From Cliona cf. orientalis (Eukaryota; Porifera; Demospongiae; Clionaida; Clionaidae): DNA of 64,000 bases. The notes below the pieces were generated by a model. It did no database searches and was not told the origin of the DNA. It saw only the letters and a list, made by a program, of their open reading frames with translations. The position numbers and the translations under genes were made by a program. This document shows, piece after piece, positions 26,684-59,639 of the stretch (positions within the stretch are counted from its first letter, which is position 1; every line of letters begins with the position of its first letter). The stretch is taken from the NCBI GenBank assembly GCA_963930775.1, contig OZ005697.1, forward strand, positions 8,640,292-8,704,291, given 5' to 3'.

Positions 26684-29600
26684 TTATAACTCTTCATGGT
26701 GCCTGGCTCTATCACTGCTACCAGTTGTGTCCTCTGCAGAGAGCTTGAGGGAGTGGGTCACCGCTGCCGCCATTTTCCTCTCCTGCACATCTTGACCCAG
26801 CTTCACCATCAGTCTCATGAATTCATTGACGTCAAACGAGTAGTTTGTGAACTTGGCATGATGTGTCCCCAGGGTCGGGTGCTTACCCTGCATGGGGAAA
26901 ATCGAAGTAATATGGAACACAAATAATATTATGGTCTCGGTGTATTATTATGACATTGTATGATTCACTGTTGTTGATTTTCTGTCTGAGAAAGTATGGA
27001 AGAAGCTTTTGAGATCAGTAAAGATTAATTTTGGGGATTGGGAACCCTTTGTGACAACTCTACATCCATACCTCGGCTTCTGGCCACACTTTGTTTTCAT
27101 CCTCCCAAGTGATGTACTGGACTCCACTGTACAATCACACAAGATATTATCGTGAATTGATTAAGATTGAGTTGAGCGAATATTAAACAAAAATGTACAA
27201 TAGCTAGCTCTAGTACTTACCGTAGTCTTGCTAGGTCATGATAGCACCTTGGATCCTCAGTGTTGTAACTATAGAGTACATTGAAAAATTATTAAAAGTG
27301 GTCACCTTATTTTAATATAATATTATTATACAGCCACTTAGTTCAAGCTCCAAGTGGCAAAACTCAGCATAATATTGTATTAATTAAAAGTAGCCATGGA
27401 CTTCAGTCACTGACAGTTGGACCAAGTGTGACTGTTACAGACATGCAGGTTCCATGAGCTGTATCATACGGATAACTACGTGTACGTGGAGCTTACATTT
27501 CGAAGGCAGCTGCCCAGTCTGGCAGGAAGAGGAGGTGAGTCAGCCCTGAGCCATGCATACCAAGAAAGATGTCAGAATTATGGCTGGTCTGATGGATAAA
27601 ACAAAACTATAATCACAATTATGAAAGTTTTGAGTGTGACAGCACTGACCTGTACTTGATCCAGGAAGGGGTATACTCTGCAAAAACAATGATCATGACT
27701 TTGGCTTAGTCGTGATGTTTTGATTATTCTCACCTTGCCTTGTAGTCGACCACTCTGACATCAAAGAAACCAACAGTCTTCATGGCTCTCACCAACTGCA
27801 GTTGACACATTATACTTATCATACAGTGACAAAAAGTTCAGAAATTCAACATCTTTCTCAATCAGTCCTCCATAATCTACAAACAACTTTGCCTCACTGG
27901 CGACACTAATAGCTGCACATCATAAGTGTAGGAATATGAATTTTGATAAAGGGGGCCCCAGGCTCTATAAGACGAGGATCTAGTGTGTTGAATTCAACTA
28001 ATTAGGCACCGAAAATAAAAGGGAGCCCCCATGCATGGTTCCTACGCCTATACACATCCCACCTCCTCTTCGTTGACTATTCTCCTGTGTCTGGTGCTCC
28101 TAGAGAGCAGTGTCACGCGGACCCTCTGGGGGTCAGAGTCCTCCTGGTAGATTCCCAGCCTTGCCAGCAGGTGCTTGCTGAAGGCCTGCATGAGGCCGGA
28201 GCCATAGCAACCAGGCAACAGGTAGGTGTTGTAATAGAGACCATGCCTCATCCGAGCAAGGAGGGGAAACACTGCATCACTGAAACACATCTGTGAGAGA
28301 GAAAGATAGAGAGAAGGAGGGAGAGAGAGAAGACAGGAGGGAGGGAGTAAGAGAGGAGAGAGGGTACCCTTATTAGTCATTGACTTGATCAGCTGACTCA
28401 CTCGTTTTCCTTCAAAATCTGACAATCTTTTCACTGGATGCCTTGAGAACGCCTTCCATGTCTCACCGAAGAGGTCAATGTAGGGTCGATAGGACTGCAT
28501 GGGGTGGAAATGGAGGAATCATCACGATGATGTCATAATGATGTGATGTCATTAAAGCTCACTGTGTCCCAATTGACGATATAAATATCGTCGCTGAATG
28601 ATCCATTGATGTGCTGAGAGGCATACAAATTGAAGAAATCACAGTAGTGGTGATACAGATTGACCCCTGTGTGTTATGATGTGCGGTCACCATGGGAAAC
28701 AGAACATAGTATAATAAGCATGTACATGGACTTACTATCATAGATGTACTTATACATGTACAATGTCATGTACATATGCTTTTACCTGCATCGAGCTTGA
28801 TGAAGACAGTTGGCTTGGTGATAATCTCATCGCAGTGCTCGCTGCTGGTTGGCTTGAAGTTGAGAGCGGAGTAGGAGCCGAGCTCAGCAAACCAGCTCTG
28901 GAGGGGGGACTTGTGTTCCCCCTGATCACGGTGGACCTCCGCGTTGAACTGACAGCGACCTCCGACCTCACCCTCCTCAAAGATGTCCTCCAAGAAACTA
29001 TAAAAAATAATTGTATGATTGTACATGTATGTGCATGTTGAACCATTAGATATTCACACATTGGGAGTTTTGGAATGACAACAACACCATCAATTTTTAA
29101 TGTGGCTACCCCACTGACATTTTCCACAAGCAATGGAATATTATTAAAGATCTAGTAATTGATTGCCCCATGGTATTATTAATTTCATAGTTATATCTAT
29201 AGATTTAGTTTTATAATTATTATACAACAATGTACTCATACTTTTTGTATCTTCCCTCCATCTTTGACATCTCCTTGAATCGCCTGAAGTCCATGTAGAG
29301 ATGCGTGGCTCGACAGTGTCTCAGGTGGCGCGAACACTCAAGCTTCGAGTCTCCCTAGGAACACAATGTAAAGAGAAGCATGACATAGCAGGAAGGATAA
29401 TCTTTCATATCTGAATAGTGAAACTGCATCAGAATCCTGTCAGTTCAGGATCATGTATATCATGTTCGTGTACTATTATAATATTCTTGTAACCTAGGCA
29501 ACAGCTGTGGCTTGACTATCATATATATTCACCAGGAATATTATTACATGTACTTGGCAATCACTTGGCCAATTAGAGCACTTGCTTTTTTTGTGCTGAT

Positions 29601-31057
29601 CTTACAGCAGGAAATCTCATAAAAGGCTTATATCTTTCATAGCCAATAGCAAAACCACGAAAATCAGGAGCATGCATGCCCAGTTGCAGAATGGGAGCCA
29701 TTGATTGAGGTAAAAATCTTGAGGAATTGGGAAGGGGGGAGGGGAGAGATGATGAAAAGCTCTGCTGTTAGCAGTACATTCCAGTATTGTTTCTTATTGC
29801 ATGCTGAACTTAAAACGATCAAACGTAGGAATTCAAACTCGTGGCATGTTGTAATATAAACACTGTGTAATAGCAATGTAAATATTTTAGAAGCAAGGTG
29901 TAAACGTGCGATAAGCATGTTTTCTAGTGTGGGAGACATATATAAAGCGAGAGAGCTGAAACAAGATACACACCCACTTGGGAATTCACTGTACAAGCTA
30001 AAGAGATAGCTACCAAATCCACCCACAAGCTAATATTATCACAACCAGGCCCCATCAGCATTCTTATGACACTGTATAGTGCATTTATCCACCTGCACAC
30101 CCCCTTGTGAACATACATAATTATTATGAGATCAATGTGAAGTATTGACTACCAAATTTTATGTAAAGGGTTCACCTTTGCTTGTGGTTTACAGAGTGAC
30201 ATCATTGAATCCACCTCTTTCTTGACGTAGCCAAAGTCTCCTTGTCTCCAGAACTCCTCATGCTTACCCTCCAAGTCCCTCGCCCTGTAACAGTGGAAGC
30301 AAGCCAAGACTTGAATAGGACATACCTATTATTATATCTATATGTATAGTGTCCATTAACTTCGACTATTCTATTTTTATAATTCTAAGCCACAATAAAA
30401 TTTATTGGGGCCATCATTAAATTTTAATATCAAAAATGAATGTCAGTCTTGATTCAAATACTATAACTGCAAACAGCTGCAAGACTGCATGTAGCCGAAA
30501 CTGAGCCTGGGTTCCAGGCAAGACTGCATGATACAATCATGAAATGGAATGCACTTTGAAGGGATGCAAGTTATGTGCAATTTGACAGTGGGTCTTCTAT
30601 TTAAATTGCCGGCTTACAGGCATCATTGCAGCAGTACATGCATACATACATACATGCATACATACCATGGCTTATAAGGTTCGTGGCAATGTGGTATAAA
30701 CAGTCGGTTCTTCTTATCACAGTCCTTTTCATAGCCCCAGCAGAGACTCCGCGCGATAGAACCAGTCGCTTCTAAACTTGAGAGATTTACAATTCTACGG
30801 CCACTGCACGACTCCTCCCCCTCCTCCTCCTGCTCACAGTCAATCTCAGCACCGTCCATGGTCACGGATGATCGGTTTCTTCCCTGACCGCGATCAAGAA
30901 GAAGGGGTCCCTCCCCCAACTTTGCTAGCATGAGCGTCACCGTTCGCCCATCGTGTTGCGATTTTGAAAAACCAAGTGTCCACGCGAGCAGGGAAGAGAA
31001 GATGACGCTGTAGAGTAGTATTCTAGAGAGGCAGCACCGATGTACTGATGCTTCCAT
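26684..31057 (-). CDS. EOGT: EGF-domain-specific O-linked N-acetylglucosamine transferase
   Basis: Thirteen exons: 31057-30666, 30284-30176, 29354-29242, 28997-28786, 28666-28563, 28494-28402, 28290-28063, 27795-27734, 27677-27650, 27588-27497, 27268-27221, 27126-27072, 26887-26684. They total 1740 nt, or 579 residues (vertebrate EOGT is about 527). EOGT transfers GlcNAc from UDP-GlcNAc to Ser/Thr of secreted EGF repeats in the ER lumen. Family blocks in order: [130 protein letters not shown]. An N-terminal hydrophobic stretch ([18 protein letters not shown]) is a signal sequence. The C-terminus HHEEL is a KDEL-like ER-retention signal. Most of the extra length is an acidic, poorly conserved N-terminal segment. 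Confidence 0.95.
27951..28051. mobile_element. Partial MITE, right end CCTACGCCTAT
   Basis: GGGAGCCCCCATGCATGGTT then CCTACGCCTAT parallels the right end of the 21731-21889 element. The left part (GGGGGCCCCAGGCTCTATA) is rearranged. It sits in an EOGT intron. Confidence 0.45.
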
Positions 31058-31306
31058 GTTGGCTGGGCAGCAATGTTTGGATAGGGTAATGATCGTCACG
31101 CATCGCTGCACTTTCACTTTGATCGATTGAGCATGCGCAATAGTGTCAGCTGACTGACCTGAGCCACTGTGGTAAAGGGTCGTCACGCCACAGGAAATTG
31201 TGCATGAAGCCACAAAATTTAATGACAGTGGGCAAGGCAAGCAGTTCACTCTCAGTTTGAAGTCTAGAGAGAAGAAAGAAAAGTAGTTTGGAAAAGAAGA
31301 GAAAGA
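31058..31306. promoter_or_regulatory. Shared bidirectional promoter of EOGT and the RasGAP gene
   Basis: Only 249 bp separate the divergent start codons. Within it are two plus-oriented copies of the recurrent element: AGGGTAATGATCGTCACGC (31083-31101) and GTGGTAAAGGGTCGTCACGC (31169-31188). It also has TGAGCATGCGCA (31128-31139), one mismatch from the NRF1 site TGCGCATGCGCA. There is no obvious TATA box. Confidence 0.65.
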
Positions 31307-51925
<20,619 letters not shown>

Positions 51926-52318
51926 ACAGAATGTTGAAAATAATCATATCAGTGCATTTTATTATCATAATATTATGTGTATTGTAATCTGCATGTTTCC
52001 AATTTCTATTAATTTATTACTGTCTAGTGCATCTTTTCACTGTTCCAATATTGAAACTTGATTTGTATTGTTAGCGATTGATAATTATGAATTCGTGGTC
52101 GAGTATAATTGTGCAACAGCTAAAGGGGCCCCAAAAATGACGTACAATGCATTGCAACATTCATACATACCTACATGCTAACAATTAGCATAATAGGGTC
52201 TTCAGCATGTGTAATGAAACAAAGCTCATAAGATTAACAGGGTTGATCATGAAATTAATTAATTGACCTGAAGTTAATAATAATATTAGTATTGTGATTA
52301 ACAGTAACTAACGTACAG
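51926..52318. other. 3' intergenic gap between the convergent RasGAP and EXD3 genes
   Basis: 393 bp of AT-rich sequence holding both 3' UTRs. No gene or hairpin terminator of note was seen. Confidence 0.6.
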
Positions 52319-55300
52319 CTAGTCGAGGGTTGGTTCTGTGTTGAAGTGAGGGTCAATGGAAAGTGCTTGTGACTTGAGAGACTCGTAGACAGCCAGCAGA
52401 CAATGGGCATCCAACGCTAGAGAGGTTAATTAATAGAAGTATTAATATAATATTGCACGCCATAAATCAGATTGGAATACATTACCGAAATACGCTTTTT
52501 TGGTCTGAGTATAAATGTGATAATCATACATATTATAAGCCTATCTTTGAAGAAGCTTGGTATGTATATTGCATATAGTCTAACCTAACATGTCTATAGG
52601 ACCATGGTAGCTGCTTTCATCTGCTCAAGAGCTACATTTTGGTTTTTGTTCCAGTTCCATAGCTCTTTCCGTTGCTGAGATACACTTTGGCACGCGCCGT
52701 GGTATATATTAATAGCTCTTAATTACGTCATACATTCCAACAGTAAACCCATACGCGTTTTGCTACCCCCTATTCCAGCTCAATAAATAGATTTTCTGGG
52801 ACGGTCTATTGATAACGTGGCTAGAACGGTAGCTGAAAACTGCCGCATGGTCCTGGGCATTTAGGGTTTAGGGGCCGCCCAGGATCTCCCTTGAATACCC
52901 CCCATCCCTGGAAGTATGCCTGCGGTAATGTCCGCAGTGTCACTCCGTACAGATCACCGAAGCTGCGGCGACTCGGCCTGGGGGGAGGGATGTTTGGGAC
53001 TATTTTTGCTCTTTTTGCATATAATTTTGACTTCAGGCTCCATCAGTTTGTTGGAAAACGAACAATATTAAAAATTTGAATTTTTATGTAGATATCACAC
53101 CGTAATGGAGGGTGCCTAGGGACAAGGCTACAATAATTCACGACATTGCTTCATGTGCTCACCAGCATATCTAACTTGTGCCTGTTTCAGTGGCCTCCTC
53201 TCCCAGTCCGAGAGCTGCTGCGATTTGTCCAGCGGTTTCCCAAGGCACCTTTCTACCAGCAAGCTGAGGCCGGTGGCTTCACTGTACCCAACACTAGCAG
53301 CTGTGGTGGTAGCATCGCTGCGACTATCAATTGCAACAGCTCCAGATGATAGCTCATGTGGAGTCAAGGAGTGTGAAGAAATGTGGGCTGTGTCACAGAT
53401 TTTCATGTTCGAGAGAGCTGCAGTTAGTACTTCTGCTTGGTCTTTTGCAGTCTGTGACCTATGCGATGGGTGCGTACAGGTACACTGAGCTTCTAAGCTT
53501 TTCTGATGGTCGTGGCTGTTGTGTGGTGATGGGGAATGGAGTAATGGGTGATTGGGAATGGAATCTGAATTTGAACGGGGTTGTAGCAGTAGAGGGTGAC
53601 TGGGAAGGGAACAACTACACAAGTTATTCCTCTGGAGAGCCGATAGCTTCAGCCCCTCAACCTGTGGACATAGAAAAATTAAATTTAACTATTAGCAAGC
53701 CACCACATACATGTAATTATTATTAGTTTTGTAGTCTCCTACACACCCAGCACTATTCGCAGCTATCAGACTGCAATACTGAAAGGCTTGAAATAGCACT
53801 GGGCTTGAGGTTATTGCTATTACCATTTTTGCGAGCATCTGGAGGTCAAGAACTCGCTTTGGTGAAGAGATAACATCGGCGGCAAAGGTCCACGAGCGAG
53901 AGAGTATTTTGAAGTCAGCATTGATCCCATATCCTGAAAAAATACAGCAAGGTAATATAGAAAAGAAAGCTAAGGTTGTCAATAATATATCAGATATTTG
54001 GTAAAGGTCGTCAAGTCCGTTGGTCGCACACTAAATCACTGTCTACAGAGCTGGCAATGAGGCTAAATCCATGTGTATATTAATATATTTTAAGTCGCCC
54101 GTTATTTCTTACCCAATTTTAAATTATTTCTTGAGCCGAAAAGATAGCGTATGAAATCCTTGAGCGTCTTCTCAGGCACAGCGGATGGAAGGTGAACCAT
54201 GTCTAGCAGGAAGATGATGGAGGAGACAGCCAGCTGCATCAAAGCAAGCCTCTCCATGCCACCATTACAGGCAGGCAGACGCCACTCACAGTCAACACCT
54301 ATGATCAAGTCAGGCTGAAGGGAGGAGAGGGAGGGAGGGAGAGAGAAGAGAGAGAGAGAGAGGGAGGGAGGGAGAGAGAGAGTAAAAGCAAAACATCTTT
54401 ATGAACTTCTGCTTACCTTTGCTATAGTCTTCCAACAAGTTTGCAGTCCGCCCTCATCACTGATAAACACCACTTGAGACAGGGGGACAGTCAGACTGTA
54501 GTATCTGTCAGATCTTACTGCATGCCCATCATTTGAGATGTCCGTATCACTTGAAGAATTATTTGCAGTACTGCAGTGCAATTTTTATGCAAAAATGTTT
54601 CGTCATTAATATTTTTGCATAAGGCAAAATTTTTTTATTAATAGCTCACATTTCGGGTTCTGATATCATGTAGATCTGTAGTGCAGATGGTAGATACTCC
54701 ATGGCAACGTTGAGCCTCCTGGCCCACTTAGCAGCTGCAGCGATGTCATTGTATCTCAGCAGCTCCTTAATTAGCTGCATCTTCAAGCCACCTCCTTCCG
54801 CACTACTAATAGCCGCCTGGAAAAAAAGCAGAGGATAAAGTTCATGCACTAGACTTTATGTATAATATTATGCTGAGCGCTGAAAATGAAAAGATGAGGA
54901 GCCCCGAGGATGAGGCCAATGATGGAGGGGGGGAGGGCTTCTAGCTACTTCAATACATGTATAAATTCTATTATTGTACTCACTTCGATCAGGTCATCCA
55001 TATTCTCATCAGTGATTGCTCCCTGTAGGTATGTTATATACAACAGTCTATTTCATTAACAATGATAGCACAATTGAATAATTATCTCATAACAGGTCCA
55101 GGTGTGCATGTATAATATTATTATAGCTTACCTCTACATACTTGGAATGCAGCATGTGGTGAAGAGAGGCAGAAGATTTTCTCTTAAATAGGTGAGGAAA
55201 CATGCCTACATGAACACCATCATACAGTGCATATGCAAGAGAGCTCACAATCAATGCATAGTATGTCAATAACGAGTACCAGAGAGAGAGGGGGGGAGGG

Positions 55301-57302
55301 GTGGGGGGGGGGGGGGGAGAGGGAGGGAGAGAGAGACTCACCTAGTTTGAGGTTATACTTTTCAACAAAGCGCAGCCCCAGTTTGTAGAGCTGCTGGGAG
55401 TTCAGCTTGCTGTTGGGGGCCATCAGAGACTCTGGATTGACAACAGACGAAGTGATCCCACACTCTTTAAGAAATCTGGAAACGAAAACTAATGCATGTA
55501 TATGTACAATAATAATGTTATTACTATAATACCTCGTTATCTGTTTGTACGTCTTTCCTGGTTCACAGAGCTTGTCCACCAACTCCACAAATTCTACTTG
55601 CAGTTCGTTCCTTCCATCGATGTAGCTATATACATACAGTGACATAGTATAATTATATTCATGGGAAAACATCACTATTGTATGTAGCATGTACTGTGGT
55701 CAATAATATTATGCTAACCATTTGCTAGGAGAAGTGGAGTAAACATAATTAGAGTAATGTAATGTATATACTACCACCCAGATTTTCAATAATTACTGTG
55801 CATGACAATAATTATAATGTACCTCGGAATAAACCTAGCTAAGCTAACATATCTCTTACTTCTCAATCAAGTTGACTTTATCCACTACCAGGAGAGGCAA
55901 CAGCATCTGCAAAAACATAATAATGAGGACTTCTAACAGCATCACAGTTTATACACAACTGCAAGTACTTTGGCTTGTCATGAGTATTCAGACAAAGCTG
56001 AACCAGGGGAGATTGGGGTACCATAATTGTGTCCTACTCACTTCTGCCATGTTGAAGTATCTCTGCAGGCCCAGCTTCCATGCGTAGGTCACTGCCTCGT
56101 TCATCTTTCTGTTACTGAGCAGTGTCTTTATGAGTAGCACTTGGTCCTCCTCTGGGGAGGTCTTGAGACTGAAGATGGCGCAAACGTCATCCATGAGCAT
56201 CGGGTGACAGCGAGTCAGCAAGGTTAGGGCCTGTTTCTGATGCTCGTAGGTGAGAGCTGCATTCCTGCATAAAAATTACGGGAGTATAAATATTATATGA
56301 AGGTTTGTGTTATATCAATCCCTATGGGAAACTAGTCCAAAAATATGGCACCTCTAATTTATTTATAGTACATTAAATTTTACTGAATTACTAAAGCACC
56401 CTCTAAAGTTTGGCTAAATCATGAACATTCATTTTGCCTGTGAAAGACAAGCATAATAATTTAGATGACTTACTTGGAATTAGATGGTTTGCCCAACCAG
56501 CGCTTAAATTCATCCACCACTCTCCTGACAAGAGAATGCTTCTGGTGTCTATTCTTGCCAGATCTCTGCAGGAACGTCAGCACCAGTGTGAACACATCCT
56601 TGTGCTCGTCAAACATCTCATGCAGACACTCTGCGATCTTTTTGCCCCCGTCCTGTGAGGAGAGCACCGCCTTAGCTTCATCCACCCATACATCATCCTC
56701 GTACATCATGAACGGCTTCTTGTACTCTTGGAGAATCGGGTCGGGTTCTGAGGGAAAACAGAAGGAGGTACCGGTATTATTATGACTTGATTGTTCAAAA
56801 GCTGCTACTATCATAGTTATATAAACCATGGCATTATCAGAATAATCATGGAGTTGCCATAAATTATATCTCAAATTGTCTAGCACTACAACAGTTATTT
56901 ATGGATAAACTTAATTCATAGATTGTATTGTAAAAAAGTTTTTATCGCACCCAAACCTGTGTTTTTAACACGTCATAACAAAGTGAAACGTTGATCGCTG
57001 AAATGGTATCACACTCGTAGTAGACTTGTATCAAGTACGGAAATGTTGTATATATAAATATAAAACACAACTGCATGCCTTTTCTATTCCACACCTGTCT
57101 GCTCTGGTAGGTCTGGCAGACACGTTTCATCATCAGAGTTCCATCCATCGCCGTCGTCGCCTTGTGCGCCCGCCGCCATGGCCAGGCTGTGGGAGGAGTA
57201 GAGCTTCTCATAAACGCTCGGAGCAGCGTAGCGAGAAACGGCGCAGTCGTCGAACTGAAGATCTTCATCCGAATCATCGTCGCTGTACTCCATGGCCATC
57301 AT
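52319..57302 (-). CDS. EXD3: EXD3 / Mut-7-like 3'-5' exonuclease
   Basis: Fourteen exons: 57302-57095, 56747-56474, 56264-56042, 55906-55860, 55625-55533, 55475-55342, 55205-55132, 55022-54984, 54816-54650, 54570-54417, 54314-54113, 53933-53824, 53661-53163, 52416-52319. They total 2322 nt, or 773 residues. Residues 1-70 are acidic. About 75-440 is helical, repeat-like, as in Mut-7/EXD3. The DEDDy exonuclease domain has Asp479/Glu481 in GVDCEW, Asp545 in GINADFKIL, and Tyr740-x3-Asp744 in RYAALDAHCLL, so the catalytic set is complete. The 499-nt exon inserts a low-complexity Ser/His/Pro/Gln-rich segment of about 110 residues before GLSLLVERCLGKPLDKSQQL. The protein ends 29 residues after the last catalytic Asp and lacks the Mut7-C domain found in longer homologues. 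Worm MUT-7 acts in small-RNA silencing; the role here is unknown. Confidence 0.88.
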
Positions 57303-57356
57303 GCATGTTGGGGATAGGGTCCACGTGCAGGTGGGCGGGGCTTGCAGCGGATATTG

Positions 57357-57368
57357 TGCGCATGCGCA
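57357..57368. promoter_or_regulatory. Perfect NRF1-type site TGCGCATGCGCA
   Basis: Lies 55 bp upstream of the EXD3 start, within the 110-bp interval between ATAT1's stop and EXD3's ATG. It matches the NRF1 consensus YGCGCAYGCGCR in full. It probably serves the EXD3 promoter. Confidence 0.55.
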
Positions 57369-57412
57369 TTAATTGAAGAGATTTGGGGTTGTTGATTTCA
57401 ATAAGAGCTCTA

Positions 57413-59521
57413 CTAAAGGATAAAGGTTTTCCATTTGTCCTTCAGTTTATTTGCTGACATATTTTTTGAACTTGAGCCAGTCCATTTTGACCTAAATGAG
57501 GCAAAATTGTCATAAAAACTATACATTGATATACAAAATAATTAATAAGCAGGTGTATCTTACCCTACAAGAGAGCTATCACTTCCTGTTGATACAACAA
57601 AACCACTATTAAGTGGTGCTCCTTTCGACGTCTTCAACTTATGGGGCACCGTGGTTGCCGAGTGCCTCGAATAGTTCATCAACGCTGAACTAGTATCCCA
57701 CGGATTGGTAGCACCACCAGACACTCCCTGGGCAGTGGTACTACCGGAGCCCACAGTGTAGCTGGAGTAGAATCCAGGAGCTGGTTTGAAAGAGGCTCTG
57801 TATGTTGACAAACCACTAAATGAAGCGTTCTTCCGCCTCATATCAAGATGTGGCGCTTTCTGAAGTTGTTCGGCACTAAGTGCAATAGAATTAGCTTCAA
57901 CATTCGCTCCTGTGTTGCCCTTGCTAGAATTTACATTACCGGTGTTAATTTTGTTGAGAGAACTTGTGAAAGAGGGGCTTGATTTAAGTGTTGGTGCTGG
58001 ATCAGTGTCTAACTGAAGAGGGTGACCTGTGATGATATTAAATCTTTGACTCCTGGTTCGACGCTCTCCTAGATGATTCAGCTTGACAAGCCCAGTTCGA
58101 GTCAGGGGTGACGATGAGATTGAGATATTATCATGATCACCTGCTGCAGCCTGTGGAGTTTTACCGGCACAACCAGTAGCTACAGGTGTATTTATTGTTC
58201 CCGCCTTTGGAGATACACTAGTTGTTGCATTTGGTGAGAGAGTACAGCTACCACTGAGGATACCCTTTATCTCATCTGCCTTGGGCGTGGCCGTGCTATT
58301 GTCAGTGAGCATTTGAAGGGAAGGGGAGTGGTTGTGTGGACTGAAAGATTTGGTAGAGGGTGATTTTGTAGTAGTAATGGGTGATGTGAGAGTGGATTCA
58401 TTTTTTGCCTGCAAACTTCTTCTAGACTTTTGAGAGACATCTATAATATTATAGCAAATTAGTGATTATTCACATATTATTGTAAATTAGCTCAATAATA
58501 CCTCCAAAGCTTACCTACACAAGTTGTAAAGAATTGATCAAACACTACATAATTATTGGCCTGTATGAATGAATGCAGCATTAGATCTAGATTGAAGTCA
58601 GAATTGCATCACACATGCTTACATTTACATACCTGTCTAACGTATGATTGAAGTTTGTAGTGTTTTCTTAAGAAGCCCAGAAACTTGGGTGAAGGGCGGT
58701 CAATTGCTACCTCGAACGGCTTCAACTCTTCTGCCTGAGGAGAAAAATGGTATATATCACTCTTTGAAGTGGAGAGATTCATCCGCTAATAAGCTAAACT
58801 TACTTTTAGCATTGCCTCAAAGAGGACCTTTCCATAGCCACATCTTTGCTTGGACTCATGGACATAGAAGTCGAGTACACACAGCGGAGATACTTCATGC
58901 TGTACCCCACATGGGTCCTACAAGAGAGAGAGAGAGAGTAATAAGCATCACAACTGCATAAGATATTAAATTGTGAGGTATTATAATTATTATTTACGCA
59001 AAGAAAGAGATTCTTCTGACCAGTCTTGAGGATTCCCACAATGACACCTTTACCACTGTGTGTAAAAGCATGGCTTACATAAATCCAAACAAATAAGAAT
59101 TCATTCAGATAGTGCACTGACTTGTTGCTGGTCTCTTCCTTCATGATGTAGAGGGTTTGGTTGGAGGTGGCCAGCTTCTGGTACGAGGTGATGGGGGAAC
59201 GGAGACACTGAGCCTGGGGCAAAATTGAAATCATACAAATCAAGTGACTGAATCAAACACTAGATCAATTTTTAAAAACAGACCTTGGCTGATGCTAGTC
59301 CCATCTCGTTTACAACTTCGGTCATCCTCGCTCTTGCCACATCTCCAAGTCTGCAGGTGACGAGATCAGCACTGTGAAACGTCCCGCCTTGATCATGCAC
59401 TCTATCTATCAAATTTAAAACGCGGGATAACTTACAGCTGTTTGTATGGCGGAAATTTCCCTCCAACTGTCCTGGTGATTGGCTGAGGAAAGAGCTCGTT
59501 GATGTTGAAGGGGAACTCCAT
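57413..59521 (-). CDS. ATAT1: Alpha-tubulin N-acetyltransferase 1
   Basis: Nine exons: 59521-59436, 59350-59284, 59213-59122, 59055-58998, 58917-58804, 58734-58633, 58560-58515, 58440-57564, 57491-57413. They total 1521 nt, or 506 residues. The enzyme acetylates Lys40 of alpha-tubulin inside microtubules using acetyl-CoA. The start [16 protein letters not shown] is the family's usual N-terminus. The catalytic block is [20 protein letters not shown]: Asp117 corresponds to human Asp157, and QRCGYG is the acetyl-CoA-binding Q/RxxGxG motif. Other matches are [37 protein letters not shown] and [10 protein letters not shown]. The long exon 8 (877 nt) is a disordered Ser/Thr/Pro-rich tail like that of vertebrate ATAT1. 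The last short exon is the least certain; its frame and acceptor fit. Confidence 0.93.
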
Positions 59522-59600
59522 CGCGATCAAGATCGATCACCATGGCAAAGGAGGCGGGGACGTTTAAAAGTGGGCGAGGCCAATCGATCGCATGCCAACT

Positions 59601-59620
59601 GTCTGTCGACCCCTTACCAT
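59601..59620 (-). promoter_or_regulatory. Recurrent promoter-like element upstream of ATAT1
   Basis: On the minus strand ATGGTAAGGGGTCGACAGAC lies 80 bp upstream of the ATAT1 start codon, oriented with the gene. It shares ATGGTAA-GGGTCG with the CP2 element. Confidence 0.45.
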
Positions 59621-59639
59621 GTATCGCAACTTCACGCAA

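Noticed and set aside
53146..53726. Plus-strand open frames opposite EXD3 exon 13
   Set aside because: Mirror frames of a low-complexity coding exon; the minus strand completes the nuclease domain with correct splice sites.
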